The translations under genes were made by a program, and so were the position numbers. The notes beneath the pieces were generated by a model. It was not told the origin of the DNA. It searched no databases and saw only the letters and a list, made by a program, of their open reading frames with translations. A DNA stretch of 64,000 nt from Streptomyces shenzhenensis (GTDB taxonomy: Bacteria > Actinomycetota > Actinomycetes > Streptomycetales > Streptomycetaceae). The stretch's first letter is position 1. Each line of letters begins with the position of its first letter. The stretch spans positions 124,001 to 188,000 of the forward strand of contig NZ_PENI01000014.1 of NCBI RefSeq assembly GCF_003688995.1. Direction: 5' to 3'. Shown here in pieces: positions 18,891 through 26,596 of the stretch.

Positions 18891-20111
18891 GTGCAGATGA
18901 TCCAGCCGGCACCCGCCCGTGGCCATGTCGTCATCGCGTCGGACAAGTTCAAGGGCTCGCTGACCGCCGTCGAGGTCGCCGACCACGTCTCGGCGGGCCT
19001 GCGCGCAGTGATCCCGACCCTGCCGATCCGCACCGTCCCCATCGCTGACGGCGGCGAGGGCACCCTCCGGGCGGCCCTGTCCGCCGGCTTCCGCCGCGTC
19101 GACGTCACCGCCGCCGGACCCACCGGGGAACCGGTGCAGGCCGCGGTCGCGGTCAAGGACCGTACGGTGGTTGTAGAGCTGGCGCAGGCGTCAGGGCTGC
19201 ACCTCCTGCCCGACGGCAGACCGGACGCCCTGAACGCGTCCAGCTACGGCACCGGGCAGCTGATCCGGGCCGCTCTGGACGCCGGGTGCAGCCGTATCGT
19301 CCTCGGGCTGGGCGGCAGCGCCTGCACCGACGGTGGCGCGGGCCTCGTGCAGGCCCTCGGAGGGGCCTTGCTCGACAGCTCCGGGACCGAACTGCCGCGC
19401 GGCGGGGCGGCTCTGGCCAGGCTGCACACCATCGACCTGACCTCCCTGGACCCGCGCCTGCGCCAGGTGAAGGTCGTCATGGCCAGTGACGTCGACAATC
19501 CGCTGCTCGGCCCGCTGGGCGCCGCCGCCGTGTACGGCCCGCAGAAGGGCGCCACGGCGGCGGACGTCGAGGTGCTGGACGCGGCCCTGGCTCACTGGGC
19601 CGAGGCCACCGCCGCGGTGGTGGGCGACGAGCACGCCCGGCGACCCGGCGCGGGAGCCGCCGGCGGCGTGGGCTTCGCTGCCATGGCCTTCCTCGGCGTC
19701 CAGCCGAGCGCGGGCATCGAGGTCCTCATGGATCTGCTCGGCTTCCGCCAGGAGCTGGCCGGAGCCCGGCTGGTGATCACCGGCGAGGGATCGCTGGACG
19801 CGCAGAGCCTGCACGGCAAGGCACCCGTCGGCGTGGCCGGCGCGGCGGGCACCCAGGGCGTCCCGGTGGTCGCGGTCGCCGGCCGCACCGAGCTGTCCGT
19901 CGAGCAACTGCGCGGCGCGGGCATCCGGGCCGCCTACTCCCTCACCGACATCGAATCCGACCCCGCACGCTGCGTCCGCGACGCCGGTGCGCTGCTCGAA
20001 CAGCGCACCGCCGCGATCGCTGCGGACTGGCTGATCGACCCACCCTCGGCCACCGGCCCGCACCCGGGCAATCACGCTGACGACCTGGAGAGGTTCCCCT
20101 CCGATGCGTGA
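18891..20111 (+). CDS. glxK: Glycerate kinase
   Basis: The kinase phosphorylates D-glycerate (GarK/GlxK type, usually giving 2-phosphoglycerate) and completes the path to glycolysis. Family motifs are VIASDKFKGSLTA near the N-terminus, PIADGGEGT, LGLGGSACTDGGAGL, and the C-terminal VITGEGSLDAQSLHGK. I chose GTG 18891 with GGAAG seven bases upstream; ATG 18897 is the alternative. The open frame extends upstream to 18753, but that part is Arg/Ser rich and not conserved. It is last in the hyi-glxR-gcl-glxK order, 190 bp after gcl. Confidence 0.9.
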   Translation: MQMIQPAPARGHVVIASDKFKGSLTAVEVADHVSAGLRAVIPTLPIRTVPIADGGEGTLRAALSAGFRRVDVTAAGPTGEPVQAAVAVKDRTVVVELAQASGLHLLPDGRPDALNASSYGTGQLIRAALDAGCSRIVLGLGGSACTDGGAGLVQALGGALLDSSGTELPRGGAALARLHTIDLTSLDPRLRQVKVVMASDVDNPLLGPLGAAAVYGPQKGATAADVEVLDAALAHWAEATAAVVGDEHARRPGAGAAGGVGFAAMAFLGVQPSAGIEVLMDLLGFRQELAGARLVITGEGSLDAQSLHGKAPVGVAGAAGTQGVPVVAVAGRTELSVEQLRGAGIRAAYSLTDIESDPARCVRDAGALLEQRTAAIAADWLIDPPSATGPHPGNHADDLERFPSDA

Positions 20112-20192
20112 TGCCACCGCACACCACGGTCGGGCAGGGCAGTCAGCCCGCCGCAGGCTCTGGCCGGCAGAGCGTCGGCCAGGTCAAGTCTG

Positions 20193-20290
20193 GTGAACGA
20201 CGGGTGGCGGACCCTGCTGTCGCTGGACGCCGGGCGGTTCGTGCTCCGCTCACGCAAAGGCACCGATCTGGTGCCGGCCTTCGCTGAGTG
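20193..20290 (+). pseudogene. ATP-dependent DNA ligase fragment
   Basis: About 32 codons read GWRTLLSLDAGRFVLRSRKG followed by TDLVPAFAE. This matches the nucleotidyltransferase segment after the adenylated Lys of actinobacterial ATP-dependent DNA ligases. Nothing before or after matches. It marks the start of a zone of gene fragments. Confidence 0.5.
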
Positions 20291-20386
20291 TCAACGGCCA
20301 TTTCGTTCTCCCCGTAGTGTGAAGTCCCCCGAGTTGTCGAACAGTCCGTACCGGATTGATGCTTGACGGTCCCATGAGACGTCTGA

Positions 20387-21345
20387 ATGCCTCGGCACAT
20401 CCTGGACGTCGCGGTCTCGTTGACCCTGACGTGGCAGGAGCAGGCGAATCGGAGCCGGTGGATGGCCGAGCACCGGTACCGCGAAGCGCTCCAGATGCTG
20501 GACGGGGTCCCCGTCACCGAGGTCGCCCGCCGGTTCGGGGTCTCGCGGCAGTCGATCCATACCTGGGCCGAGCGATATCACACCGGTGGACCGGGCGGGT
20601 TGGTGGCCAGGTCCCGCAGCCCGCATACCTCGCCGCACCAGGTGGCAGGCGAGGCCGAGGCCCCGGTCTGTGAACTGCGTCGGGCCTACCCGCGCTGGGG
20701 CGCCCGCAGAATCCGGCCGATGCAGCTGTGGCAGCTCGATCTCATGGGCGGGGTGTTCCTGGCGAGTGGCCGCGAATGCAAGCTCGTCACCGGCATCGAC
20801 GACCACTCCCGTTTCATCGTCATTGCCAAGGTGGTCGCCGAGGCCATGACCACGTACGGAGTGCCGTCGGACGTGCTGACCGACCACGGAAAAGCAGTTC
20901 ACCGGCCGCTGTGTTCCGCCCGGCCCCGGTCAAGGACCAGCAGCACCAGGTCCATCTGCCCGAACCGGCGGATGAGCCGACCTGCGGTGGTGGCCGAGTT
21001 GCTGGCGCCGCAGCTTCCCTCCCCTACATCCGAGCCGTCGAGTTCGAGGTGGTCATCTCGCCGATCGGCAGGCTCTGCCTGCCCGACAAACCAGCAGCTG
21101 AAGTTCCCCGCCGCATCGTCGGACGCGACGGCGATATCGGCCTCGGCGGCCAGAAGGACAAGACCCCGCAGCACCTGGCCGGACAGCCCGTCACCCTCCG
21201 CTTCGGCGGCCGGCTGATGCACGTCATCGCCGACGGCCGCGTCGTCAAGACACTCCCGGCACCTGCCCCGCTGGCCAAGCGATCCCAGCTCAGCGGGTCG
21301 CAGCCCACGCACCAAGGTCATCCCGCCCTCCGCCCATCGGTGTAG
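20387..21345 (+). mobile_element. Degenerate IS481-family element (transposase pseudogene)
   Basis: The open frame begins with an IS481/IS3-like helix-turn-helix (VTEVARRFGVSRQSIHTWAE). It then jumps to the DDE domain (LWQLDLMGGVFLASGRECKL, VTGIDDHSRFIV, YGVPSDVLTDHGK), with central pieces missing. At 'GGAAAAGCAGTTC' an extra A shifts the frame before the QFTGR motif. The C-terminal IS481 motif (HLAGQPVTLRFGGRLMHVIA, DGRVVKTLPAP) is present around 21170-21265. At least two deletions and one frameshift make it inactive. I could not define terminal repeats. Confidence 0.7.
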
Positions 21346-21505
21346 TCCGCGAGGATCGGTGAGAGGTCGAGCACCTCGTCGACCAAGTCGGTGATGAACC
21401 GGGCCAGATGATCCTCGGGCAGTCGGTCGTCCAGCGACGGCGGCAGCAGGACCTGGTGCGGGTCGAACGCCCGGATCGTCTGCCGGATGCTGTGACCGAG
21501 TACAG
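21318..21505 (-). mobile_element. IS1182-family transposase N-terminal fragment
   Basis: The minus strand reads AFDPHQVLLPPSLDDRLPED then HLARFITDLVDEVLDLSPIL, which is the start of IS1182-type transposases (consensus 'P-x-x-Q-x-L-L-P-P-x-L-x-D-W-L-P-E-x-H-L'). It ends at TGA 21318-21320 after about 60 residues, abutting the IS481 remnant. Confidence 0.6.
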
Positions 21506-21573
21506 ATTGCGCGTCATGGTCGACCACGCCGCACGCCCTGCGGCCTCGCCCTCCCGGGGCCCATACTCGGGCC

Positions 21574-21891
21574 ATGGAATTCGCCGTCTTCATGACCCTG
21601 CCCGGACTGGTCATCGTGCTGACCGTCGTGGCCTTCGTGGATCAGCTACTTCTCCGGGCTGGGCGCGCCGGCCTGTTGCCGTGGCGGAACAGCGCTCGCC
21701 AGGGCCAGATATCGGCGACCGGTTTTGAGCAGCTCCACGCGAGCTTCTCGCCGGGGAAGCAAAACGAACTCAAGGAGCGGCAGTCGTCCCTGGTCATGCG
21801 GGACGACGAGCAGGACGGGGCGCCGCCGAACCGGACGACGGTAGACCTGGATGGAGGGGTCGCGGTCGTCCGGATGCAGGCCGGCCAGTAG
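21574..21891 (+). CDS. DUF6191 small membrane-anchored protein
   Basis: The 105-residue protein has one N-terminal membrane helix (FAVFMTLPGLVIVLTVVAFV) followed by a conserved soluble tail (GQISATGFEQLHASFSPGKQ, then NELKERQSSLVMRDDE). It matches the Streptomyces family I know as DUF6191, of unknown function. It is intact among broken genes. Start ATG 21574. Confidence 0.75.
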   Translation: MEFAVFMTLPGLVIVLTVVAFVDQLLLRAGRAGLLPWRNSARQGQISATGFEQLHASFSPGKQNELKERQSSLVMRDDEQDGAPPNRTTVDLDGGVAVVRMQAGQ

Positions 21892-22114
21892 AAGACCGCC
21901 CACTATGCGGTGGTGCGCGCTCATCCATCACCGGGACACGGGGTGGCGCGTCGGAGCAGCCAACTGAAGTACTCGTTGGCCTACCTAGTGCTGTGACCGT
22001 AAGGTTCACCGGGTTGGTGGTCGTGACGGTTGGATGTGCGGTGACGTCCGATCCGAGCGCTGGAGGCACGGTGGCTGAGCCTGCCTGGGGATCCGGCCCA
22101 CCGCGGGCTCCTGC

Positions 22115-22596
22115 TGGGCCAAGCAGGGCAAGCCCAACCGGCTGCCAGCGACCTACCGCCGCACCCACGGCGTCACCTACTTCCACGGCTGCTACTCCGT
22201 GGGCGACGACCGCCTGTGGGGCGTCAACCGCCTCTGCAAGGGCACCGCCAACACCCTGGCCGCGCTCAAGTCGATCCGCGCCGACCCCGACACACCGGCG
22301 CGGGCATCCGCCGCTGGGCGAAGAAGAACAAGGCCGAACTGTGCTTCACCCCGACCTACGCCTCCTGGGCCAACCCGATCGAGGCCCACTTCGGCCCGCT
22401 GCGGCAGTTCACCCCAGCCAACTCCCGCCACCCCAGCCACCCCGCGCAAACCCAGGCACCGCACCGCCACCAGCGCTCGCGCAACACCAACGCCCGCCAC
22501 CCCGACGTACTCGCCGCCCAACGCAAGGAACGCGCCCGCACTCGCAGCGAAAAGAGCATCCGCTGGGGCGTACGCCCCCTCAACACCGCAGCCTGA
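22115..22596 (+). pseudogene. IS630-family transposase C-terminal part, frameshifted
   Basis: The first frame reads WAKQGKPNRLPATYRRTHG, VTYFHGCYSVGDDRLWGV, KGTANTLAALKSIRAD. A shift at about 22300 leads into IRRWAKKNKAELCFTPTYAS and WANPIEAHFGPLRQF, the last part of the DDE domain with its catalytic Glu. The second Asp region (DNxxxH) between these pieces has been lost. Stop TGA 22594-22596. Confidence 0.65.
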
Positions 22597-22663
22597 CCAA
22601 CCGCGAACAGCAGCCCTCGAACGCCGACGGGGCAAGTTCAGGAGAAGGACAGCGACAGATGAC

Positions 22664-23041
22664 TCAGGAGGCAAACGGCTCGATCTCCCCCGCGAAGACG
22701 ATGACCTGGTCGATGAGGCTCCGCCGCAGATGGACGACATCCGTTCCCGCCAGCCGGGGGCCTCCATCAGGCGTGGTGAAGACCCACTGGTACCGGGCCC
22801 ACTCGTCAGGCATGTCCACCGCTGAGCAGCGCACCATCGTGCCGGTCCCCGCCGGGTGGCGCCGGATGTCCAGCACGAACCGCTCGACCGCCCCGATTCC
22901 TTCGCTGCGGCCCAACGGCCCCCAGAAGACCACGTCTGAGGTCAGGGCCTGGGAGAGCAGGGCAGTCACATAGCTGTCGTCCGAGGCGTTGAACGCGGAG
23001 ATGAACGTGTCGATCGCGGAGCGTGCGGTCTCTTCCTGCAT
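22664..23041 (-). CDS. SnoaL-like (NTF2-fold) protein
   Basis: The 125-residue protein has the NTF2/SnoaL pattern: N-terminal helix AIDTFISAFNASD, then ALTSDVVFWGPLGRSEGI, then strands ending HLRRSLIDQVIVFAGEIEP. Members are small enzymes or ligand binders; the substrate cannot be told. It is intact with ATG 23041 and lies within the IS630-like terminal repeats, on the strand opposite to the transposase remnant, as a passenger gene would. Confidence 0.7.
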   Translation of the reverse strand: MQEETARSAIDTFISAFNASDDSYVTALLSQALTSDVVFWGPLGRSEGIGAVERFVLDIRRHPAGTGTMVRCSAVDMPDEWARYQWVFTTPDGGPRLAGTDVVHLRRSLIDQVIVFAGEIEPFAS

Positions 23042-23325
23042 ACCCCAGTAATACCAGCCGTTTCACGTGCTCTCGTCCCACGAGCCACCTTCCGCTCACG
23101 GTGAACCATCCCGGTCACAGCACTAGACGCTCGGTCACGCCCGGGAGCACCTCCTGGCTGCGGTGGTCGCGGTCGAGTCGGACAAGACCTTGTCCCTGGT
23201 GGTCATCGACCGCGGAACTCTCGCACGCCGGCTGCGGCTGCCGCCCGGGATGCTCCTGCTGTTCGTGAAGTTCCGCACGGCCCTCCGTCCCGGCGCCGCC
23301 ACTACGTCGCCCTCTGCACGCCTGC
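23042..23325. other. Short stretch without an intact gene
   Basis: The left part is the right end of the IS630-like unit. From 23135 a plus-strand frame reads VAVESDKTLSLVVIDRGTLA and RRLRLPPGMLLLFVKF, which looks like a piece of a lost protein that I could not identify. Confidence 0.3.
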
Positions 23326-23356
23326 TTGACCTTCCACGTAAGTCGAAGGTTTACGG
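23326..23356 (+). promoter_or_regulatory. MerR-type promoter/operator
   Basis: TTGACC at 23326 and a -10-like TTACGG at 23351 are separated by 19 bp, the overlong spacing typical of MerR-activated promoters. The spacer is the imperfect palindrome ACCTTCCAC-GTAA-GTCGAAGGT (23329-23350). It precedes the broken MerR gene and probably drove it autogenously together with the transporter. Confidence 0.6.
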
Positions 23357-23364
23357 TCGACGGC

Positions 23365-24127
23365 GTGAGAACGATGCGGATCTCCCAGCTCGCCGAGCGC
23401 AGCGGCGTGCCGGCCACCACTTTGCGGTTGGCTGCTGCCCGCCTGGCGGACAGCGTCCGGGTACCGGGTGTACGGCGAGGAGGCGGTGCAGCGGCTGGCG
23501 TTCATCAACGCGGCCAAGCACCTCGGCCTGCCGTTGGAGGAGGTCGGCGAGCTGCTGTCGGTGTGGAAGGCCGCGTCCTGCCGGGACGTCAAGGCGGATC
23601 TGCGGCCCCGGGTCGTGGCGCGGATCAAGGACGCCGAACGGCGGGCGGCGGAGCTGGCCGCGTTCACCGCGTCCCCGCACCAGGGTCTGGAGCGCCTGGA
23701 CTCCCTGCCTGATCGGGCCGAACGCTGTGACCCGCGATGTCGCTTCCTGATCCCCACTCACTCCGCGGACGTCGCTCCGGCGGGTACGCCCGAGGGCGCG
23801 GGGGTTGGTGGCGATGGAGACGCTGGGCGGACTGAGGCGTCCACGTCGTGCTCGCTCACCGGTGAGTCGTCGCGCGAACGCGTCGTCGCCTGGAGGGAAG
23901 CGACCGACGGCGCGGACCGGTCTGCGATGCCGGGCGGAATGCGGCTCATGCTGCCCATCGGCCGGGCGGGCGCGCTGGCCGAGCTCGCCGCCGCCGAGCA
24001 GCAATGCTGCCCCTCACTGGGCTTCCGCCTGCGCCTCGACGGTGGCGTCGTGCACCTGGAGGTCCAGGCCCCGGCAGCGGCCGCCGATCGGATCACGGAG
24101 TTGTTCACCCCCTCCCCCGCGGCCTGA
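23365..24127 (+). pseudogene. MerR-family regulator with Cys-rich C-terminal domain, frameshifted
   Basis: GTG 23365 or ATG 23374 opens RISQLAERSGVPATTLR, the start of a MerR helix-turn-helix. The expected 'YYExxG' is absent and the text resumes one frame over with LLPAWRTASGYRVYGEEAVQ and LAFINAAKHLGLPLEEVGEL. About 14 bases are missing at 23430. The rest (dimer helix, CRDVKADLRPRV) is open to TGA 24127. After residue ~130 a second domain contains LAAAEQQCCPSLGFRLRLDG, related to the stand-alone protein at 25712-26044. As sequenced it should be inactive. Confidence 0.7.
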
Positions 24128-24209
24128 CCGAACCCTCGTTCCGCCCCGTCTTCCACCACACGTGCAACGAGCTCGTACGTTGTCGTCCTCATCCGACCTG
24201 GCCACAGGC

Positions 24210-24991
24210 ATGGAACGCCGCCAAGTCGCCCTCTACATCGGGGCCCTTGCCGCCGGCGGGCTGCTGGGCTGGGCCTCGAACATGCCATCAACCCGGTCCT
24301 TGCCGGTGCTGCTGGCACCGTGCATCGACTACCTGATCGTCTTCTCAGGGCTCGCCGGCGGCAGCAGCGATCGCCTGCTCGCGGCGACGCCGCTGCTGCT
24401 GATCGCGCAGATGATCCTGCTGCCCGGCTACCTGTTCCTGTTCATGGGCCCGGAGCTGGCCGACGTGGTCGAAGTGGGCCCGTTCGTCGAGGCGTTCGCG
24501 TCCTGATCGTCATCCCGCTCGCGCTCGCCCGGCTGACCCAGGCGTGGGCAGCGCGCCACCCGGCCGGGCAGAAGGCAGCCGATGCGGCAGGCACCGCGGT
24601 GGTCCCGCTGATGTGCGCGACCCTGCTGGCCGTGGTCGCCTCCCAGGTGCCCGAACTCGGCGACGGCGGCAGCTTGTCCGACGTCGCCGCCGTGGTGCCG
24701 TTCTACGCGGCCTTCCCCGTCGTGATGGCCTTCGCCGGCCTCGCGGTCGCCCGCCTCTTCCGGCTGGAAGCCCGCGACAGCAGGGCCATCGTGTTCACCG
24801 GAGCGACCCGCAACTCCCTGGTCGTCCTGCCCCTTGCCCTGGCCCTGCCCGACAACCTCGCGGTCGCCGCGGTCGTCGTCACCCAGACCCTCGTCGAGGT
24901 GATCGGCATGGTGATCTACGTCCGCGCCGTACCCCGGCTGGTCCCCCTGCCCACCTCACCGACCCGCCCGACCGGCCGACTACTAACCTGA
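24210..24991 (+). pseudogene. Arsenite-type (ACR3/BASS-like) transporter, broken
   Basis: Pieces of a ten-helix efflux carrier are present: ERRQVALYIGALAAGGLLGW, then LEHAINPVLAGAAG in another frame, then PCIDYLIVFSGLAGGSSDRL with LLAATPLLLIAQMILLPGYL, and after a shift at about 24495 VLIVIPLALARLTQAWAA and VFTGATRNSLVVLPLAL. Roughly 60 residues between the second and third pieces are missing. The 'C-I-D-Y' motif is typical of the arsenite permease branch. It followed the MerR gene by 83 bp and would have been its target. Confidence 0.65.
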
Positions 24992-25003
24992 CCGGGCCGA
25001 CCA

Positions 25004-25288
25004 CTAAACGGAGGCGCCGCAGCCGCACCCCTCCCGGTCGGCCCGTACGGACCCGCAGGAGCAGGATCCGCGCCTTCGCTGCTGGAGCCACCAGGACCCG
25101 GCCGCGAGCACCGCGAACACGACGGCCAGAGCGGGAAGCCAGCCGACGACGGCTCCGGCACCGGCGCCGAGCACACCGGCGGTGATCAGAAGGGGCAGCG
25201 CGCAGCAGGCCACGCACGCCAGAGCGGCCAGGCCCGCCAGGGCCTTGGCCGTCTTGTGCGGACTCGGGTCAGCAGCAGGGTCCGGCAT
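25004..25288 (-). CDS. Small Cys-rich membrane protein, mercuric-transport-like
   Basis: The 94-residue protein has two membrane helices (LAGLAALACVACCALPLLIT and VVGWLPALAVVFAVLAAGS). A Cys-Cys pair is placed as in MerT/MerF-like metal carriers, and a C-terminal tail carries CSCGS and CGCGASV for metal binding. It overlaps the MerR gene by 20 bp and is the last gene of that operon. Mercury or another soft metal is a likely substrate, but this is inference. Confidence 0.6.
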   Translation of the reverse strand: MPDPAADPSPHKTAKALAGLAALACVACCALPLLITAGVLGAGAGAVVGWLPALAVVFAVLAAGSWWLQQRRRGSCSCGSVRADREGCGCGASV

Positions 25289-25715
25289 GACGGGTCTCCT
25301 CGGCCAGGTCGGTGAAGGGGATGGGGCAACAGCCGCTTCCCGCGCAGGCGGTCAGGTCGTCGCAGCCGGCTTCGACGGCAGCGGCCAGGGCTGTACGGAT
25401 GGTGGTGAGGTCCGCGATCTTCGCGTCGACCTCGGCGAGCTTGGCCGCCGCGCGCTCCTGCAGGCCGGCCACCGGGCGGCCGTGCCGGTGACGGCTGGTC
25501 TCCAGCAGCTCGACGGCCTCCTCCAACGTGAAGCCGAGCCACTGTGCGGCCTTGATCACCCGCAGTGTGGTCACGGCGTCCTCGCCGTACAGCCGGTGGC
25601 CGCCGATGCTGCGCTGGGGCTCGGCGAGCAGGCCGCGGCGTTCGTAGTAGCGCAGCGTCTGGAGGTTCACCCCGGCCCGCTCGGCGACCTGCCCACTGCG
25701 CAGACGTGCGCTCAC
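25269..25715 (-). CDS. MerR-family metal-responsive regulator
   Basis: The 148-residue protein has the MerR winged helix (SGQVAERAGVNLQTLRYYER, GGHRLYGEDAV) followed by the dimerisation helix and a Cys-rich C-terminus (GCDDLTACAGSGCCPIPF, ending GPCC). Such Cys clusters bind soft metals. GTG 25715 overlaps the upstream gene's stop (GTGA). An 18-bp perfect palindrome upstream of the operon is its probable operator. The inducer cannot be named from sequence alone. Confidence 0.85.
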   Translation of the reverse strand: MSARLRSGQVAERAGVNLQTLRYYERRGLLAEPQRSIGGHRLYGEDAVTTLRVIKAAQWLGFTLEEAVELLETSRHRHGRPVAGLQERAAAKLAEVDAKIADLTTIRTALAAAVEAGCDDLTACAGSGCCPIPFTDLAEETRHAGPCC

Positions 25716-26044
25716 TGCGGCACCTGCTCGCCGGCCTGTGCCTCCAGGGCGGCGAGCACCGGCGCGTGGCCGGCGTCCACCGAGATGTCCAAGCCGATGC
25801 CGTCCCCACCGAAGGTCACGGCGAAGGTGAAGAACGAGCAGCACCCGCCCTCCCGCTCGGCCAGGTCCCGGACCTGATCGTCCACGCCCGGTCCGTCCTT
25901 CAGCGCAAGCCGGAGCGTCAGCGGCCGCGACCGGGTCACCGCGACCAGCCGCTCGGCGAGCAGCGCATCCCATTCCGCCACCCGCAACGGCCGCTCCTCA
26001 GTGGGCAGCGTGCAGGACTGCGGCACCCACGCCAGATCACTCAT
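25712..26044 (-). CDS. Conserved protein with Cys-Cys motif, first gene of MerR operon
   Basis: The 110-residue soluble protein (RVAEWDALLAERLVAV, LALKDGPGVDDQVRDLAERE, GGCCSFFTFAVTFGG) has no assigned function that I know. Its C-terminal half aligns by eye with the extra domain of the broken MerR at 23365-24127: both have a short helix with Glu, then CC-x-x-(x)-x-F, then two strands ending in a 'xLxVxA' element. A metal-binding or sensor role beside MerR is plausible. GGGAG precedes ATG 26044. Confidence 0.6.
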   Translation of the reverse strand: MSDLAWVPQSCTLPTEERPLRVAEWDALLAERLVAVTRSRPLTLRLALKDGPGVDDQVRDLAEREGGCCSFFTFAVTFGGDGIGLDISVDAGHAPVLAALEAQAGEQVPQ

Positions 26045-26097
26045 CGCGCTCACTCCCGTCATCCGCCCCCGCGTTCCGGGGACACCTCGACGGTAAA

Positions 26098-26115
26098 CCT
26101 GTACCTAGGTACAGG
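26098..26115. promoter_or_regulatory. MerR operator: 18-bp perfect palindrome
   Basis: CCTGTACCTAGGTACAGG is perfectly symmetric. On the minus strand it lies between a TTGCAT -35-like and a TTACCG -10-like element at MerR-type 19-bp spacing, 54 bp before the first gene of the operon. Confidence 0.7.
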
Positions 26116-26296
26116 ATGCAAGCCGCATTCCGCCGAACACGGACCCGCTCGCAGAACCGGCCCTCTCCGGCCACACCGCTCGGGTGCCCGGGAGGGGGTA
26201 CGGGGGGTACGCCCGTACGGCCTGAGTGCCGAGGCGGCCCCAGCGGCCGGGGCACACCTGTCGCCGATCAGCCTGTGAGGTCACTGCGAGCGTCCT

Positions 26297-26596
26297 CTAG
26301 GTGCCGGCGGCGTGCCATGGGGCGTCGGCCCGGGTGGGCAGCGCGTCGGAAGCCAGCTGGAGCGCGAACACCGGCCGGTTGCCGGGCACGGGGCCGAGGT
26401 AGATGTGACCGGTCAGGTGACACCAGGCGGGCAGGTCGAGCGGTGCGGCCGGGTCGGTGGCGATGACGTGGACGACGGTGCCCGGCTCGGCGCCGTCGAT
26501 CTCCTTGCGCAGGAGCAGCAGGAGGGTGACGCAGAGCAGGCCGGTGCCGTCGACGGTGATGTCCGGTGCCGGGTACTCGGGGTTCATGGTGCTCAT
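26297..26596 (-). CDS. TusA/SirA-family sulfur-carrier-like protein
   Basis: The 99-residue protein has the TusA layout: first strand, GTGLLCVTLLLLLRKEIDG, then VVHVIATDPAAPLDLPAWCH. The single Cys sits at the sulfur-carrier position, but the usual Cys-Pro is Cys-Val here. It overlaps the stop of the MFS gene by ATGA, so the two are cotranslated. With the desulfurase remnant and rhodaneses nearby, a role in sulfur transfer or persulfide sensing is likely. Confidence 0.7.
   Translation of the reverse strand: MSTMNPEYPAPDITVDGTGLLCVTLLLLLRKEIDGAEPGTVVHVIATDPAAPLDLPAWCHLTGHIYLGPVPGNRPVFALQLASDALPTRADAPWHAAGT

Larger units (their letters stand above)
21985..23126. mobile_element. IS630-like element with terminal repeats and cargo
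   Basis: The ends are inverted repeats: CTAGTGCTGTGACCG at 21985-21999 faces its exact complement at 23112-23126, and inside them GGTTCACCG (22003-22011) faces CGGTGAACC (23099-23107). CTAG at each edge fits the TA target of IS630/Tc1-type elements. Inside lie the C-terminal half of an IS630 transposase on the plus strand and a complete SnoaL-like gene on the minus strand. The 1.14-kb unit has lost a functional transposase. Confidence 0.65.
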
